DNA of 64,000 bases, taken from assembly GCF_016722765.1 (NCBI RefSeq), contig NZ_JAEQND010000005.1, positions 124,001 to 188,000 on the forward strand, read 5' to 3'. The translations under genes were made by a program, and so were the position numbers. The notes beneath the pieces are model-generated. The model did no database searches, was not told where the DNA came from, and saw only the letters and a program-made list of their open reading frames with translations. Each line of letters opens with the position of its first letter. Position 1 is the stretch's first letter. Shown piece after piece: positions 37,072 through 46,703 of this stretch. This DNA is from Ramlibacter alkalitolerans (lineage in GTDB: Bacteria > Pseudomonadota > Gammaproteobacteria > Burkholderiales > Burkholderiaceae_C).

Positions 37072-37485
37072 CTACCGCGTCATCATCACGACCCGCCCCG
37101 CCGGCACGCGCACCTGCAGCTCCACCAGCTCCGCGCCATCGCGCAACCGCGGGAAATGCACCGCCTCCACGTCCGCCAGTCCGGCCGAAAGCGCAGGCAC
37201 CGGCGTCTTCGGCCCGGCAGCCGCGCCGCCGCTCGCCAGCCGCTGGTCGCCGCTGCAGCGGGACAGGAGGACCGGCTCGGCCAGCTCGACGCTCTTGACG
37301 TGACGGAAGGAAGCGCGGTCCACCGGTGCGACTGCGCGTCCGCCGTCACCGCGCAGTTGCACGGTCTCGAAGCGCGGCGCCCACTCGCCCTGGCTGACGC
37401 GGCCCGCCAGGATGCATTGGGCTTCGCCCTGCGCCAGGGCGGGCGCGGCCACGGCCGCGAACAGGAGGACGAGAGCGATCTTCAT
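37072..37485 (-). CDS. Hypothetical exported protein
   Basis: A 137-aa protein with a clear signal peptide (MKIALVLLFAAVAAPALAQG) and two cysteines in the mature part (AQCILAGR and LSRCSGDQ) that could form a disulfide. No family is recognised. It lies 55 bp downstream of purC on the same strand and ends at a family A repeat; probably periplasmic. Confidence 0.65.
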   Translation of the reverse strand: MKIALVLLFAAVAAPALAQGEAQCILAGRVSQGEWAPRFETVQLRGDGGRAVAPVDRASFRHVKSVELAEPVLLSRCSGDQRLASGGAAAGPKTPVPALSAGLADVEAVHFPRLRDGAELVELQVRVPAGRVVMMTR

Positions 37486-37540
37486 CGGGCCAGCATACGC
37501 GCTATTGCAGCTTCCGGCAGCAGCCCGCGGCGCGCGCCGA

Positions 37541-38449
37541 TCAGGCAGCGGTCAAGCGCTCGAGCGCCTCGCGGTACTTCGCGGCCGTGTTCGCGATCAC
37601 GTCGCGCGGCAGCCGCGGCGCCGGCGGCGTCTTGTCCCAGGAATGGCCGTCGATCTTCACGCCCTCCAGCCAGTCGCGCACGAACTGCTTGTCGTAGCTC
37701 GGCGGGTTCTCGCCGGCGGCGAAGGCGGCCTGGTAGCCCTCCACCGGCCAGTACCGCGAGGAGTCCGGCGTCAGCACCTCGTCCATCAGCACCACGCGCC
37801 CCCGTTCGTCGAGGCCGAATTCGAACTTGGTGTCCGCGATGATCAGGCCCTTCGTGAGCGCGAAGTCCGCCGCTTCCGTGTAGAGGCGCAGGCTCAGGTC
37901 GCGGATCTGCCCGGCCAGGTCGGGCCCGATCATCTCGACCACCTTGTCGTAGCTGATGTTCTCGTCATGGCCGCTGGCCGCCTTGGCCGCCGGCGTGAAG
38001 ATCGGCGCCGGCAGCTTGCTGGCATTCTTCAGGCCAGCGGGTAGGGGCACGCCGCACACCGATTGCGTCTGCTGGTACTCCTTCCAGCCGCTGCCCGCCA
38101 GGTAGCCGCGCACCACCGCCTCCACCAGGATCGGCTTGAGGCGCTGGACCAGCATGGAGCGGCCCTGCACCTGCGGCACTTCGGCCGGCGTGACGACACT
38201 TTCCGGCGCCTCGCCCGTCAGGTGGTTGGGGCAGACGTGCCCGAGGCGGGCGAACCAGAACAGCGCCATCTTCGTCAGGATCTCGCCCTTGCCCGGGATC
38301 GGCTCGCCCATGATCACGTCGAAGGCCGAAAGGCGGTCGCTGGCGACCATCAGGATGCGGTCGCGGCCGACGGCGTAGTTGTCGCGCACCTTGCCGCGCG
38401 CGAGCAGCGGCAGCGAGGTGATGTTGGAGGTGTGGAGGGCGGTGGACAT
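37541..38449 (-). CDS. purC: Phosphoribosylaminoimidazole-succinocarboxamide (SAICAR) synthase
   Basis: A 302-aa enzyme joining aspartate to CAIR. Seen: [79 protein letters not shown] and [16 protein letters not shown] 38449 gives the normal start. In related bacteria fbaA-purC-purE-purK-tsaC are contiguous; here the hypothetical protein and cnoX lie between purC and purE. Confidence 0.96.
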   Translation of the reverse strand: MSTALHTSNITSLPLLARGKVRDNYAVGRDRILMVASDRLSAFDVIMGEPIPGKGEILTKMALFWFARLGHVCPNHLTGEAPESVVTPAEVPQVQGRSMLVQRLKPILVEAVVRGYLAGSGWKEYQQTQSVCGVPLPAGLKNASKLPAPIFTPAAKAASGHDENISYDKVVEMIGPDLAGQIRDLSLRLYTEAADFALTKGLIIADTKFEFGLDERGRVVLMDEVLTPDSSRYWPVEGYQAAFAAGENPPSYDKQFVRDWLEGVKIDGHSWDKTPPAPRLPRDVIANTAAKYREALERLTAA

Positions 38450-38595
38450 GGGCAATCGCAACGACGGGAACGAGCCGCTCATTGTCGCCTACCGCGCTGC
38501 GTGGGGTCAGCCCCTGCCGCCGGCAACTGGCGTCCGTGTGTTCATGCATACACCTCGCGCGGGCAGGCATTGTGGCCCCCGGTGCCAGAAGCGAC

Positions 38596-38617
38596 AAAGC
38601 CGCCCGAAGGCGGCTTT
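38596..38617 (-). terminator. Hairpin terminator after fbaA
   Basis: AAAGCCGCC-CGAA-GGCGGCTTT: a perfect 9-bp stem with a stable tetraloop, 20 nt beyond the fbaA stop. The T-run is short, so efficiency is uncertain. Confidence 0.7.
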
Positions 38618-38636
38618 GCGGCGGCACTGGGCCGGC

Positions 38637-39701
38637 TCAGTTCACCACTTGCGCCAGTTCGCCCTTGCCGTACTTGCCGGCCACGACCTGCAGCGAATCG
38701 CCCTTGATCTTGCCGGCCTGTCCCTCGCAGCCGAACTCGATGTAGCGCTGCTTGCAGATCTGCTTGGCCGCCTCGCGCGCGGGCTTCATCCAATCGCGCA
38801 TGTCGAACTTCTCGGGGTTCTCGGCCATGAACTTGCGCACCGCGCCCGTCATTGCGAGGCGGATGTCGGTGTCGATGTTGATCTTGCGCACGCCGTGCTT
38901 GATGGCTTCCTGGATCTCCTCCACCGGCACGCCGTACGTCTCCTTCATGTTGCCGCCGTACTGCCGGATGATCGCCAGCAGCTCCTGCGGCACGGAGGAC
39001 GAGCCGTGCATCACCAGGTGCGTGTTCGGAATGCGGCGGTGGATCTCCTTGATGCGGTCGATCGCGAGGATGTCGCCGGTGGGCTTGCGCGAGAACTTGT
39101 AGGCGCCGTGGCTGGTGCCGATGGCGATCGCCAGGGCATCGAGCTGCGTCTTCTTGACGAAGTCGGCGGCCTGCTCCGGGTCGGTCAGCAGCTGGTCGCG
39201 CGTCATCGTCGCTTCGGTGCCGTGGCCGTCTTCCTTGTCGCCGCGCATGGTCTCCAGCGAGCCGAGGCAGCCGAGCTCGCCTTCGACCGTGACGCCGAGG
39301 CGGTGCGCCATGTCGACGACCTTCTTCGTCACGTCGACGTTGTAGTCGTAGCTGGCGATGGTCTTGCCGTCGGCCTCGAGCGAGCCGTCCATCATCACCG
39401 AGGAGAAGCCGAGGTCGATGGCGCCCTTGCACACGTCGGGGCTCTGGCCGTGGTCTTGGTGCATCACCAGCGGGATCTGCGGATAGGCCTCGATCGCGGC
39501 CTGGATCAGGTGCTTGATGAAGGACTCGCCGGCGTACTTGCGGGCACCGGCGCTGGCCTGCAGGATCACCGGGGCGCCCACTTCCCTGGCCGCTTCCATC
39601 ACGGCCTGGACCTGTTCGAGGTTGTTGACGTTGTAGGCCGGGATGCCGTAGCCGTTGGCGGCGGCATGGTCCAGCAGTTCGCGCATGGAGACGAGAGGCA
39701 T
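38637..39701 (-). CDS. fbaA: Class II fructose-1,6-bisphosphate aldolase
   Basis: A 354-aa zinc aldolase of the Calvin/glycolysis subtype. Motifs: [20 protein letters not shown], the zinc-binding [54 protein letters not shown] and [18 protein letters not shown] Shine-Dalgarno AGGA precedes ATG 39701. It belongs with pyk and pgk, but a pilus operon separates it from pyk. A hairpin CGGTCGCAGCGACCG lies in its leader. Confidence 0.96.
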   Translation of the reverse strand: MPLVSMRELLDHAAANGYGIPAYNVNNLEQVQAVMEAAREVGAPVILQASAGARKYAGESFIKHLIQAAIEAYPQIPLVMHQDHGQSPDVCKGAIDLGFSSVMMDGSLEADGKTIASYDYNVDVTKKVVDMAHRLGVTVEGELGCLGSLETMRGDKEDGHGTEATMTRDQLLTDPEQAADFVKKTQLDALAIAIGTSHGAYKFSRKPTGDILAIDRIKEIHRRIPNTHLVMHGSSSVPQELLAIIRQYGGNMKETYGVPVEEIQEAIKHGVRKINIDTDIRLAMTGAVRKFMAENPEKFDMRDWMKPAREAAKQICKQRYIEFGCEGQAGKIKGDSLQVVAGKYGKGELAQVVN

Positions 39702-39765
39702 GGCAGTTCCTGGAGGGACGACGATGGGGCGAACGGTCGCTGCGACCGCTCGGAAACTCGCATCG

Positions 39766-39771
39766 ATTCTA
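39766..39771 (-). promoter_or_regulatory. Candidate -10 for fbaA
   Basis: TAGAAT on the minus strand about 65 nt before the fbaA start, in the gap behind the pilus operon. No good -35 at 16-18 nt; low confidence. Confidence 0.25.
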
Positions 39772-39816
39772 GCGGTTGAGCCCCAGTCGCCGGAGTGACG
39801 AAGCGTCAGCGCCGCG

Positions 39817-40659
39817 TCAATAACTGATCGTCAGCGTGTGGGTTCGCGTGGCGTTGCAGGCCCCGCTGGCACAGGTGCCGGCCTGGCCTCCCGGAACGGT
39901 GGCGGTGATGGTGTGCGTCTGCAGTGCGCCGGAGCCATTGCTCGAGACGCTGCCGGGGCTGAGCACGTAGCGCAGCCCGCTCAGCACGGCCTCCGCCGTG
40001 TCGGTCGACACGACGTAGGGCATGCCGGCCGTGCAGGTCACGCCGATGGAGGTCGTGCCGGACACTTGGGGGCCGAAGGCCACGTAGCTCAGCGCGATGC
40101 TGCGCGGCGGGCTCGTCACCGTGCACAGCGCCGGCGCAAAGATGGAAACCAGCGCGGTGGCGGACAGCGTGAGGTTGCTCGAATCGGTCAGCGTGAGCCC
40201 CACGCTGTCGCTGTAGACGCCGCTGCTGGTGACCGTCTGCGCCGAGACGACGCAGACCCAGAAGCTGGTCTGCTTGGTGATCGCTCCGGTGCTGCCGCCC
40301 GACCACGTGATGGAGTCGCTGATCCGGGTGCCGCCCTTCCACTGCGTGCTGCAGGAGGAGCTGGTGTAGAAGTCGTAGCGCAGGGACGAACCGTCGCTGT
40401 GCTTGCCACGGTTGTTCACGCCATTGGAATACTCGCCGTTGTCCGCCTTGACCGAGTAGCTCACCGACACCGGATCGCTGGTGCTGGTGCGGGTGCAGGT
40501 CACCGCGAAGAAGGTCTGCACCGACGTGGTGGTGTTGTTCTGGTAATTGAGCGACACGCCCGGCGTCATCAGGCTGGTGCAGGTGATCGTGGCGTGGGCG
40601 CAGGGCGAAAGCAGCAGCACGGCAACGGCCAGCAGCAGGCGCAGCAGGACAGCCTTCAT
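39817..40659 (-). CDS. Two-domain spore-coat-U (SCPU) pilus tip adhesin, CsuE-like
   Basis: A 280-aa exported protein (signal [20 protein letters not shown], cleavage near AHA). Two SCPU domains: the first at about 25-165 with [20 protein letters not shown], the second from about 170 with [20 protein letters not shown]. It ends THTLTISY, the aromatic-terminated strand used in chaperone/donor-strand pairing. Last gene of the operon, overlapping the usher by 4 nt, the position occupied by the tip adhesin in archaic chaperone-usher loci. Confidence 0.85.
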   Translation of the reverse strand: MKAVLLRLLLAVAVLLLSPCAHATITCTSLMTPGVSLNYQNNTTTSVQTFFAVTCTRTSTSDPVSVSYSVKADNGEYSNGVNNRGKHSDGSSLRYDFYTSSSCSTQWKGGTRISDSITWSGGSTGAITKQTSFWVCVVSAQTVTSSGVYSDSVGLTLTDSSNLTLSATALVSIFAPALCTVTSPPRSIALSYVAFGPQVSGTTSIGVTCTAGMPYVVSTDTAEAVLSGLRYVLSPGSVSSNGSGALQTHTITATVPGGQAGTCASGACNATRTHTLTISY

Positions 40660-43031
40660 CGCACGCTCCTGCAGGGCAGCGGCCCGATGCGCAGCACGTC
40701 GTCGTTGGCCGCCGGCGGCAGCGCCAGCGCCAGGCTGCACCGCCCGCCGCTCCAGTGCACGTCCAGCCGGTTGGCGGGCTGCAGCCCAGTGACGAAGGCC
40801 TCGCCGCGGCGGCCCACGTAGACCTCCTCCTTCTGCCCTTCGATCCGCACCTGCGCCCCGGCGGGGACCGGCTCGCCGTCGTCCTGCTGCATGCGCACCA
40901 GCGCGGCGCGCCCGCTGCGCACCGGGAAGTCCACCAGCACCGCGCTGCGCCAGGACGGCACCACCACGTGCTCGATCGAATCGAGTTCCGCGCTGATCGG
41001 CAGGTCCTGCGCATTCAGGCGCACCTGGTTGGCCTGGTAGGAGCTCAGGTAAGGCAGGAACGCGATACCGTCGCTGTCGGTCTGCGTCATGACCGTCGAA
41101 CCCAGGCCGACGCCGACGCCCGGGTAGCCCTTGAGCGAAACGACCGCGAAGCTCTCTTCGATGCGGCGACTGAAGAACGCGCGACCGGCCGCCAGCGCCA
41201 TGCCGCCCGAGGCACCCAGGCGCAGCGACTGCTGCGAGGGCGATGCGCTCACGTCGCTGTAGACGCGCCCGTGGCTGCCGGCGTAATCGAGTCCCGCCTC
41301 GGCATGGGCCTCCTCGTTCAGGCGCCCGCCCAGCACCCGCCAGCCCAGTTCGCCGGGCTCGCTGGGAAAACGCGCCGCGGTGGCGTACACGTCCTGCACC
41401 CCGCCATGGCTGCTGACGGCCAGGCTGGTGAAGCGCTGCCGGTCCAGCGGCACCTGCAGCGTGACGCCGAGGGAGGTGCCGCCGCCCTGCCCCAGCACCT
41501 TGCTCAGGTTGCCGTTGAGGGTCGCCGGGCTGTTCTCGAAGCGATAGCCGAAGTTGAATCCGAGCGTGGTCACGCCCGGCTGGTCGTAGCGCTCGATGCG
41601 CGCGAAGCCGGCCCCCAGCGAAACGTTGCCGAACTGGCGCGTCAGGTTGGCGGCCAGCTGCGCGCGCGTGGGCAACTGCAGGTCGGACACACCCAGCTCG
41701 CGGTAGTCGCGGCTGGCGCCCGAGGCCTGCACCGTCAGCGCGGCCTGCAGCCACTGCCGCTCCAATGCCAGCAGCCAGAAGCCGCCGTCGCCGATGCGGT
41801 CGTTCATGCTGCGGGCGACGGCGCCGCGCACCAGCAGGTCGCCAGGGGCAGCGGCAATGGCGCCGGCACCCAGCGTGCGCTGGCCGCGGGTCCACTCGGT
41901 GCGGCCTTCCAGCGTGAGCCACTGCGTGAGGCCGCGGCGCCACGTGCCGGCAGCGAAGCGCTGGCCGTAGTCCGCGCTGGCGAGGCCGAGGTTCTCGCGC
42001 ACCAGGCCCGTTTCCACGCTCCAGTCGTCCAGGCCCGGCGCCAGCAGTTGCACGCTGGTGAAGAAGGGCTGCACCACGACCACTTCCCGGCCCAGCACGT
42101 CGCGCACCACGAGCCGCGCCTCGCCGCTGCCGGTGAGTCCGAGGGTGTTGTCGACGACGAAGGGGCCGGCGGGCACCTGCGACACCTTGCGCAGCACATC
42201 GTTGACGTACAGCTCCACGGTCGAAGGCGCCGCCGACACGCCGGACAGCAGCGGCAGCGGCTGCGTGATGAAGCCGGGCGTGAGGGCGTAGTTGGTGCCG
42301 AACTGGACCCCGCCGAAATACACGCTGCGGCCCCACAGCCCCGGCCGCGTGCTGCTGTCGCCCAGGCGCAGCGACAGGTTGCGCGCGGGCAGGTGGTGCG
42401 TGAAGGTCGATTCCAGCCGCACCGCCTGCGTCGGCTGCCCGGGCAGGCCGCCGGAGAGATTGCGGCCGACCTCGCTGGTCGTGAACACGCCCCAGGGCCC
42501 GGACACGCCCAGCTCCAGCAGCGCGCCGAGATCGGTGACGCCGGGGCCGCCGCGGCTGGCGGAGCGCTGCAGGTTCAGGTCGTAGTTCAGGAACACCGTG
42601 GGCAGCACCGGGCTGGCCTGGGGCCTTTGCAGCTCGCGCTCCAGCACCAGGCGCGTGCCGGTGAAGGCATCGGGCGAGAAGGAGAGTTCGACGGTGAGGG
42701 TCGCGTAGTTCACCCGCGCGCTGTAGCCGGCGAAGGCGGACAGCGGATGGAAGTCCTTGCCGCGCACGCGGATCGGCACGCTGTCGGCCGGCCGGCGCAG
42801 CCGCCATTCCTCGATCGCGTCGGCGCCGGCGAACAGGGCGCCCTGCCGCTCCACGAACGGCCAGGTGCCGACGCGGTCGCCGTTGACCGTGGCCTCCAGC
42901 GGCACGATGCGGTCCTGCACCGGTGCCGTGCCCGCCGGGGTTTCCGCTCGCGTCGCCTGCGCCCCGGCGCCAGTCGCGAGGGTCTGGATCACCGCGAGGG
43001 CCATGGCGGTGCAGACCCTCGCGAAGCTCAT
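40656..43031 (-). CDS. Fimbrial outer-membrane usher protein
   Basis: A 791-aa archaic-type usher (signal MSFARVCTAMALAVIQTLAT, cleavage near GAQA). An N-terminal region with VNGDRVGTWPFVERQGALF precedes the beta-barrel, which has LNYDLNLQRSASRGG and GLPGQPTQAVRLESTFTHHL; the plug region is in STVELYVNDVLRKVSQVPAG. C-terminal domains contain GYPGVGVGLGSTVMTQTDSD and GRRGEAFVTGLQPANRLDV. It assembles subunits delivered by the chaperone. Start and stop overlap neighbouring genes by 4 nt. Confidence 0.92.
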   Translation of the reverse strand: MSFARVCTAMALAVIQTLATGAGAQATRAETPAGTAPVQDRIVPLEATVNGDRVGTWPFVERQGALFAGADAIEEWRLRRPADSVPIRVRGKDFHPLSAFAGYSARVNYATLTVELSFSPDAFTGTRLVLERELQRPQASPVLPTVFLNYDLNLQRSASRGGPGVTDLGALLELGVSGPWGVFTTSEVGRNLSGGLPGQPTQAVRLESTFTHHLPARNLSLRLGDSSTRPGLWGRSVYFGGVQFGTNYALTPGFITQPLPLLSGVSAAPSTVELYVNDVLRKVSQVPAGPFVVDNTLGLTGSGEARLVVRDVLGREVVVVQPFFTSVQLLAPGLDDWSVETGLVRENLGLASADYGQRFAAGTWRRGLTQWLTLEGRTEWTRGQRTLGAGAIAAAPGDLLVRGAVARSMNDRIGDGGFWLLALERQWLQAALTVQASGASRDYRELGVSDLQLPTRAQLAANLTRQFGNVSLGAGFARIERYDQPGVTTLGFNFGYRFENSPATLNGNLSKVLGQGGGTSLGVTLQVPLDRQRFTSLAVSSHGGVQDVYATAARFPSEPGELGWRVLGGRLNEEAHAEAGLDYAGSHGRVYSDVSASPSQQSLRLGASGGMALAAGRAFFSRRIEESFAVVSLKGYPGVGVGLGSTVMTQTDSDGIAFLPYLSSYQANQVRLNAQDLPISAELDSIEHVVVPSWRSAVLVDFPVRSGRAALVRMQQDDGEPVPAGAQVRIEGQKEEVYVGRRGEAFVTGLQPANRLDVHWSGGRCSLALALPPAANDDVLRIGPLPCRSVR

Positions 43032-43747
43032 TCCGGCAAGGTGGCGTCGAAGGCCTGCAGGCTGCCGTCGTCGAGGGCGACCTGCAGCTTGACCTTCCCG
43101 CCGGCGATGCGTCCGTCCGCGCCGCGCAGCTCGAAGCTGCGGCGCACGGAAGGCAGCAGGTAGCCGCCGACATCGCGCGCCGCGACCTTGGCGCCGCGCG
43201 CGTCGAACACTTCGAGCGCGCGGATCTGCGCATAGGCGTTGCCGCCGTTGCTGCAGAGCGCGCGCAACTGGTCGGGCGCCGCGCGCTCGAGCCCGCACTG
43301 CAGCTCGCGCTTGACGCCCGGAGGGCTGATGAACACCGGCAGCGAGAACGCCAGCGCCACCTGCAGCTGCATCTGCTCGCTGCTGCGCGCCTCCGGCACC
43401 TCGCGCACCACGAGCCGGTAGGTCTGCTGCACGCCCTCCGGCGGCGGCGACAGGCGCGCCAGCCGCACCACCTGGCGGGCGCGCGGCGCCAGCTTCAGGA
43501 TGGGCGGCGTGAGGATCAGGTCTTCGGTGAGCTGCAGGTCGTCGGAGCCGTCGGCGCGCTGCTTCCAGGCGTAGAGGTCCGCCTGCATCACGACTTCCTC
43601 GTCGCTGTCGTTGGTGACGGTGACGGCCACGGCCCGGTCCCGCGGCGTCATGAAGATGCGCACCGGCGTGATCGTGAACTGGGCCGCATCGGCCGGCAGC
43701 ACGCTGGCGGCGAGGAGGAGAAGGAGCGCGGGAAGGGAGTGCTTCAT
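43028..43747 (-). CDS. Periplasmic pilus-assembly chaperone (PapD-like)
   Basis: A 239-aa protein with signal MKHSLPALLLLLAASVLPAD and two immunoglobulin-like domains. The G1/F1 region reads TPRDRAVAVTVTNDSDEEVV and APRARQVVRLARLSPPPEG (donor-strand zone), then YRLVVREVPEARSSEQMQL. It folds and caps SCPU subunits by donor-strand complementation. Between the small subunit-like gene and the usher. Confidence 0.92.
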   Translation of the reverse strand: MKHSLPALLLLLAASVLPADAAQFTITPVRIFMTPRDRAVAVTVTNDSDEEVVMQADLYAWKQRADGSDDLQLTEDLILTPPILKLAPRARQVVRLARLSPPPEGVQQTYRLVVREVPEARSSEQMQLQVALAFSLPVFISPPGVKRELQCGLERAAPDQLRALCSNGGNAYAQIRALEVFDARGAKVAARDVGGYLLPSVRRSFELRGADGRIAGGKVKLQVALDDGSLQAFDATLPE

Positions 43748-43764
43748 CGGGACGGCTGTGGGGC

Positions 43765-44226
43765 TCACCAGGAAAAGGTCATCTCGACATACTCGCGGCC
43801 GCCGGCGACCACCCGGCGCGATGAGCGCTCGCTCCAGGCCACGGGGCTGTTCTCCAGCCACGCGTAGTGGTTCTCGGCGCCGACTTCGACCATTTCGCCG
43901 GCCACCCGCAGCGGAGACTCGCTGCGCAGGTGCAGGGCACCGGCCTGCCGCTGCGGCTCGGCGCCGGCGGGGACCGGGGCCACCACGCTCGGCCGGCACG
44001 TGAGCTGCGGGCCTGCGGCGCCGCTGCTGGCGCTGCAGCTGCCGGGCGCTTCCGGCAGCACCTGCAGCGTGAGCTGGAAGCTGGCGGCCGCCTCACCGGC
44101 GCGGGAGGGCGGGCTGGGCAGGCAGGCGGCGGCGAGGAGCACCGCCGCCATGCAGGGCGCCCGGGCGGCGCGCAGAGACAGGGAACGCACGGGGGACATG
44201 ATGCGGTGCGAGCTGCGCTGCGCCAT
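43765..44226 (-). CDS. Small exported protein of the pilus operon, possible minor or degenerate subunit
   Basis: 153 aa from ATG 44226; alternative starts 44199 or an internal Met before AAVLLAAACLPSP. No start has a good Shine-Dalgarno. A hydrophobic export signal ends near SRAGEA. The mature part begins ASFQLTLQVLPEAPGSC with two cysteines (SCSASSG, LTCRPS) as in SCPU subunits, and ends YVEMTFSW, resembling the aromatic-ended C-terminal strand of the operon's pilins. But it is only about 110 residues long and no family is clearly recognised. Its place between pilin and chaperone is where minor subunits (CsuA/CsuB) normally sit. Confidence 0.65.
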   Translation of the reverse strand: MAQRSSHRIMSPVRSLSLRAARAPCMAAVLLAAACLPSPPSRAGEAAASFQLTLQVLPEAPGSCSASSGAAGPQLTCRPSVVAPVPAGAEPQRQAGALHLRSESPLRVAGEMVEVGAENHYAWLENSPVAWSERSSRRVVAGGREYVEMTFSW

Positions 44227-44259
44227 TGATGCCGGGCATGGAACGGGTGGGGGCCCGCC

Positions 44260-44772
44260 TCAGTAGGTGATGAACAAGGTGCGGGTCTGGGTGGTGGTGC
44301 CGCCCGTGCCGGTGCCGGCCTGGCCGGCCGCGATGTTGGCGCCGATGCTCACGGTGTATTCGTCGGCGGTGCCATCGCTGCCGCCGGTGCCGCCGGCGCC
44401 CGCGCTGGCCGCCGTGCCGGTCGTGCTCTTGCTGCTGGTGCCGGTCAGCGTGTAGCGCACGCCCTGGATCAGGCCTTCGGCCGTGAGCGGGCCGGCGACG
44501 GCGGCGGCGGCCGACGAGGTCTGGTTGCCGCCGTTGTCGTCGAAGCGGAAGGTGGGCGAGAGGCCGCGGCTGCACTGGAACACGGTGCTCGTGCTGCCCG
44601 TCTTGACGGTGTCGAAGGCACCGTACGAGAACGAAAGGTTGGTCGCGGCCGTCTTGACGGAGCAGCCGCCGGTGAAGGCCACGGTGACGTTGAAGGCGCT
44701 GGACACGTCCGTAGCGGACGCGGCGCCGGAAGCGAAGAGGACGGCCAAGGCGATGAGACTGAGCTTTTTCAT
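44260..44772 (-). CDS. SCPU-type major pilin subunit (CsuA/B-like)
   Basis: A 170-aa protein with signal MKKLSLIALAVLFASGAASA and one SCPU domain: FNVTVAFTGGCSVKTAATNL with a paired cysteine in VFQCSRG, and C-terminal TRTLFITY. The first gene of the operon, with a strong AGGAG before ATG 44772, fitting high expression of the major subunit. Residues about 115-150 are a Gly/Ser/Thr/Ala-rich insertion. Confidence 0.88.
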   Translation of the reverse strand: MKKLSLIALAVLFASGAASATDVSSAFNVTVAFTGGCSVKTAATNLSFSYGAFDTVKTGSTSTVFQCSRGLSPTFRFDDNGGNQTSSAAAAVAGPLTAEGLIQGVRYTLTGTSSKSTTGTAASAGAGGTGGSDGTADEYTVSIGANIAAGQAGTGTGGTTTQTRTLFITY

Positions 44773-44845
44773 ACCAACGACTCCTTGTTGAAGTTGCACC
44801 GAGTAGTCCGTATGTATTAGGTATAACCACCCTGGTGATGTACGA

Positions 44846-44874
44846 AATCTAGTCGTCATCGTTACGTCTTGCAA
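44846..44874 (-). promoter_or_regulatory. Candidate sigma70 promoter of the pilus operon
   Basis: On the minus strand TTGCAA (44874-44869) and TAGATT (44851-44846) are separated by 17 nt, with the pilin ATG about 75 nt downstream. The 44773-45035 gap is distinctly less GC-rich than its surroundings; apart from this promoter nothing else was recognised in it. Confidence 0.5.
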
Positions 44875-45035
44875 CGTATGGTGTCAGGCCCGTTCAAGAC
44901 TTACGCAGGACGAGCGGCGCCATCCGCGCCTTTTCTCACGCTGCGGTGGGCCAGCGCGGCGAAGGCGGGGACAGGCGGTGTGCGAGGTCCGACGGACGCG
45001 CTCGCGTCAACGCGGCGGGCGCGCCACGCCGCTGT

Positions 45036-46469
45036 TCAGGCGGCGCGGACGATCTTCAGCATGTTGGTGCCGCCGGGCGCGCCCATCGGCTCGCCGCAGG
45101 TGATCGCGTAGATGTCGCCCGAGGCCACGATGCCGCGGCTCTTGAGGTGCTCCTCGGCCTGGGCCAGGGCCGTGTCGCGGTCCGCGCTCTGGTCCATCAG
45201 CAGCGGCCGCACGTTGCGGTACAGCGCCATGCGGCGCTGCGTCACCAGCTTGGGCGTGAGCGCGTAGATCGGGATGTGGATGCGGTGCCGGCTCATCCAG
45301 AGGGCCGTGGAGCCCGAGTCGGTGAGCGCGATGATCGCCTTGCATCCGAGGTGGTAGGCGGTGAACAGCGCGCCCATGGCGATCGACTGGTCGATGCGCG
45401 AGAAGGCCATGCCGGTGAAGTCGGCGTCGAGGCGCACGTCCTCCGCCATCTCGGCTTCGGCGCAGATCGCGGCCATCTGCTGCACCACTTCGACCGGGTA
45501 CTTGCCGGTGGCCGTCTCGGCGCTGGTCATCACGGCATCGGTGCCATCGAGCACCGCGTTGGCGACGTCGCTCACCTCGGCGCGGGTGGGCACCGGCGCG
45601 GAGATCATCGACTCCATCATCTGGGTGGCGGTGATCACGATGCGGTCGTGCTCGCGCGCAAGCCGGATCATGCGCTTCTGCAGCGCCGGCACGGCGGCGT
45701 TGCCGACTTCCACCGCAAGATCGCCGCGCGCGACCATGATGCCGTCGCTGGCCTTGAGGATCTGCTCGAGGTTCGGGATCGCCTCGGCGCGCTCGATCTT
45801 CGCGATCAGCGCCGGCCGGTGGCGGAATTCGGCCGCCGCCACGTTGCACAGCTGGCGCGCCATCTCCATGTCGGTGGCGTTCTTGGGGAAGCTCACCGCC
45901 ACGTAGTCGGCCTGGAAGCTCATCGCGGTGCGGATGTCCTCCATGTCCTTGGCCGTGAGCGCCGGCGCCGTGAGGCCGCCGCCCTGCTTGTTGATGCCCT
46001 TGTTGTTGGACAGCACGCCACCGAGCTTGACGGTGGTGCGGATCTGGTCGCCCTTGACGGCATCGACGGTCAGCACGATCAGGCCGTCGTTGAGCAGCAG
46101 GTGGTCGCCGGGCTTCACGTCGCGCGGCAGCTCCTTGTAGTCGAGGCCCACGGCGTCCATGTCGCCCGGCTCCTCGCGGGCCGCATCGAGCACGAACTTC
46201 GCGCCGGGCTCCAGCTGCACGCGGCCTTCGGCGAACTTGCCGACGCGGATCTTGGGACCCTGCAGGTCCGCCATGATCGCCACCTCGCGGCCGGCCTTCT
46301 GCGCCACCTCGCGCACGAGTTGCGCGAGCGCGATGTGGTCCTGCGCCTTGCCGTGGCTGAAGTTCAGCCGCACGACGTTCACGCCGTCGCGGATCATGCG
46401 GTCCAGCACGGTGGGTTCGCTCGAGGCGGGGCCCAGGGTGACGACGATCTTGGTGGCGCGACGGGCCAT
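45036..46469 (-). CDS. pyk: Pyruvate kinase
   Basis: A 477-aa glycolytic enzyme. Motifs: RRATKIVVTLGPASSEPTVL, VNVVRLNFSHG, MADLQGPKIRVGKF, KIERAEAIPNLEQIL, GIMVARGDLAVEVG, and ITATQMMESMISAPVPTRAE around the substrate and K+/Mg sites, with the C-terminal allosteric domain. ATG 46469 is the usual start. Directly upstream of the pilus operon on the same strand; pgk follows upstream after one opposite-strand gene. Confidence 0.96.
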   Translation of the reverse strand: MARRATKIVVTLGPASSEPTVLDRMIRDGVNVVRLNFSHGKAQDHIALAQLVREVAQKAGREVAIMADLQGPKIRVGKFAEGRVQLEPGAKFVLDAAREEPGDMDAVGLDYKELPRDVKPGDHLLLNDGLIVLTVDAVKGDQIRTTVKLGGVLSNNKGINKQGGGLTAPALTAKDMEDIRTAMSFQADYVAVSFPKNATDMEMARQLCNVAAAEFRHRPALIAKIERAEAIPNLEQILKASDGIMVARGDLAVEVGNAAVPALQKRMIRLAREHDRIVITATQMMESMISAPVPTRAEVSDVANAVLDGTDAVMTSAETATGKYPVEVVQQMAAICAEAEMAEDVRLDADFTGMAFSRIDQSIAMGALFTAYHLGCKAIIALTDSGSTALWMSRHRIHIPIYALTPKLVTQRRMALYRNVRPLLMDQSADRDTALAQAEEHLKSRGIVASGDIYAITCGEPMGAPGGTNMLKIVRAA

Positions 46470-46703
46470 GACTGGCGATCTCCTCGTGAGTGCGTCGCCG
46501 ATTCTCACACGGAACCGGCGGCGCCCTGGGTCGCCGCCAGGGCTGCGGCGCGCAGGACAGGCGGCGCGGCAAGCACGACGGCCGGCGCCTCGACGCCGTC
46601 CCTTACAAAACCGGTGACTCCGTACCAACGAAGCGCGCGAAGAAGCTGGCGCGTTCCGGATGAGCACGATCGAATGCGGCCATCGATGACCTGGGAGTTG
46701 CCA

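Noticed and set aside
40755..43163. An 802-codon plus-strand open frame opposite the usher gene
   Set aside because: It is the antisense shadow of a recognised usher in very GC-rich DNA; its translation is Arg/His/Gly/Ala-biased low-complexity sequence with no domain.
46470..46703. Possible small gene or tRNA in the pyk upstream gap
   Set aside because: No cloverleaf and no convincing short frame with a ribosome-binding site were seen.
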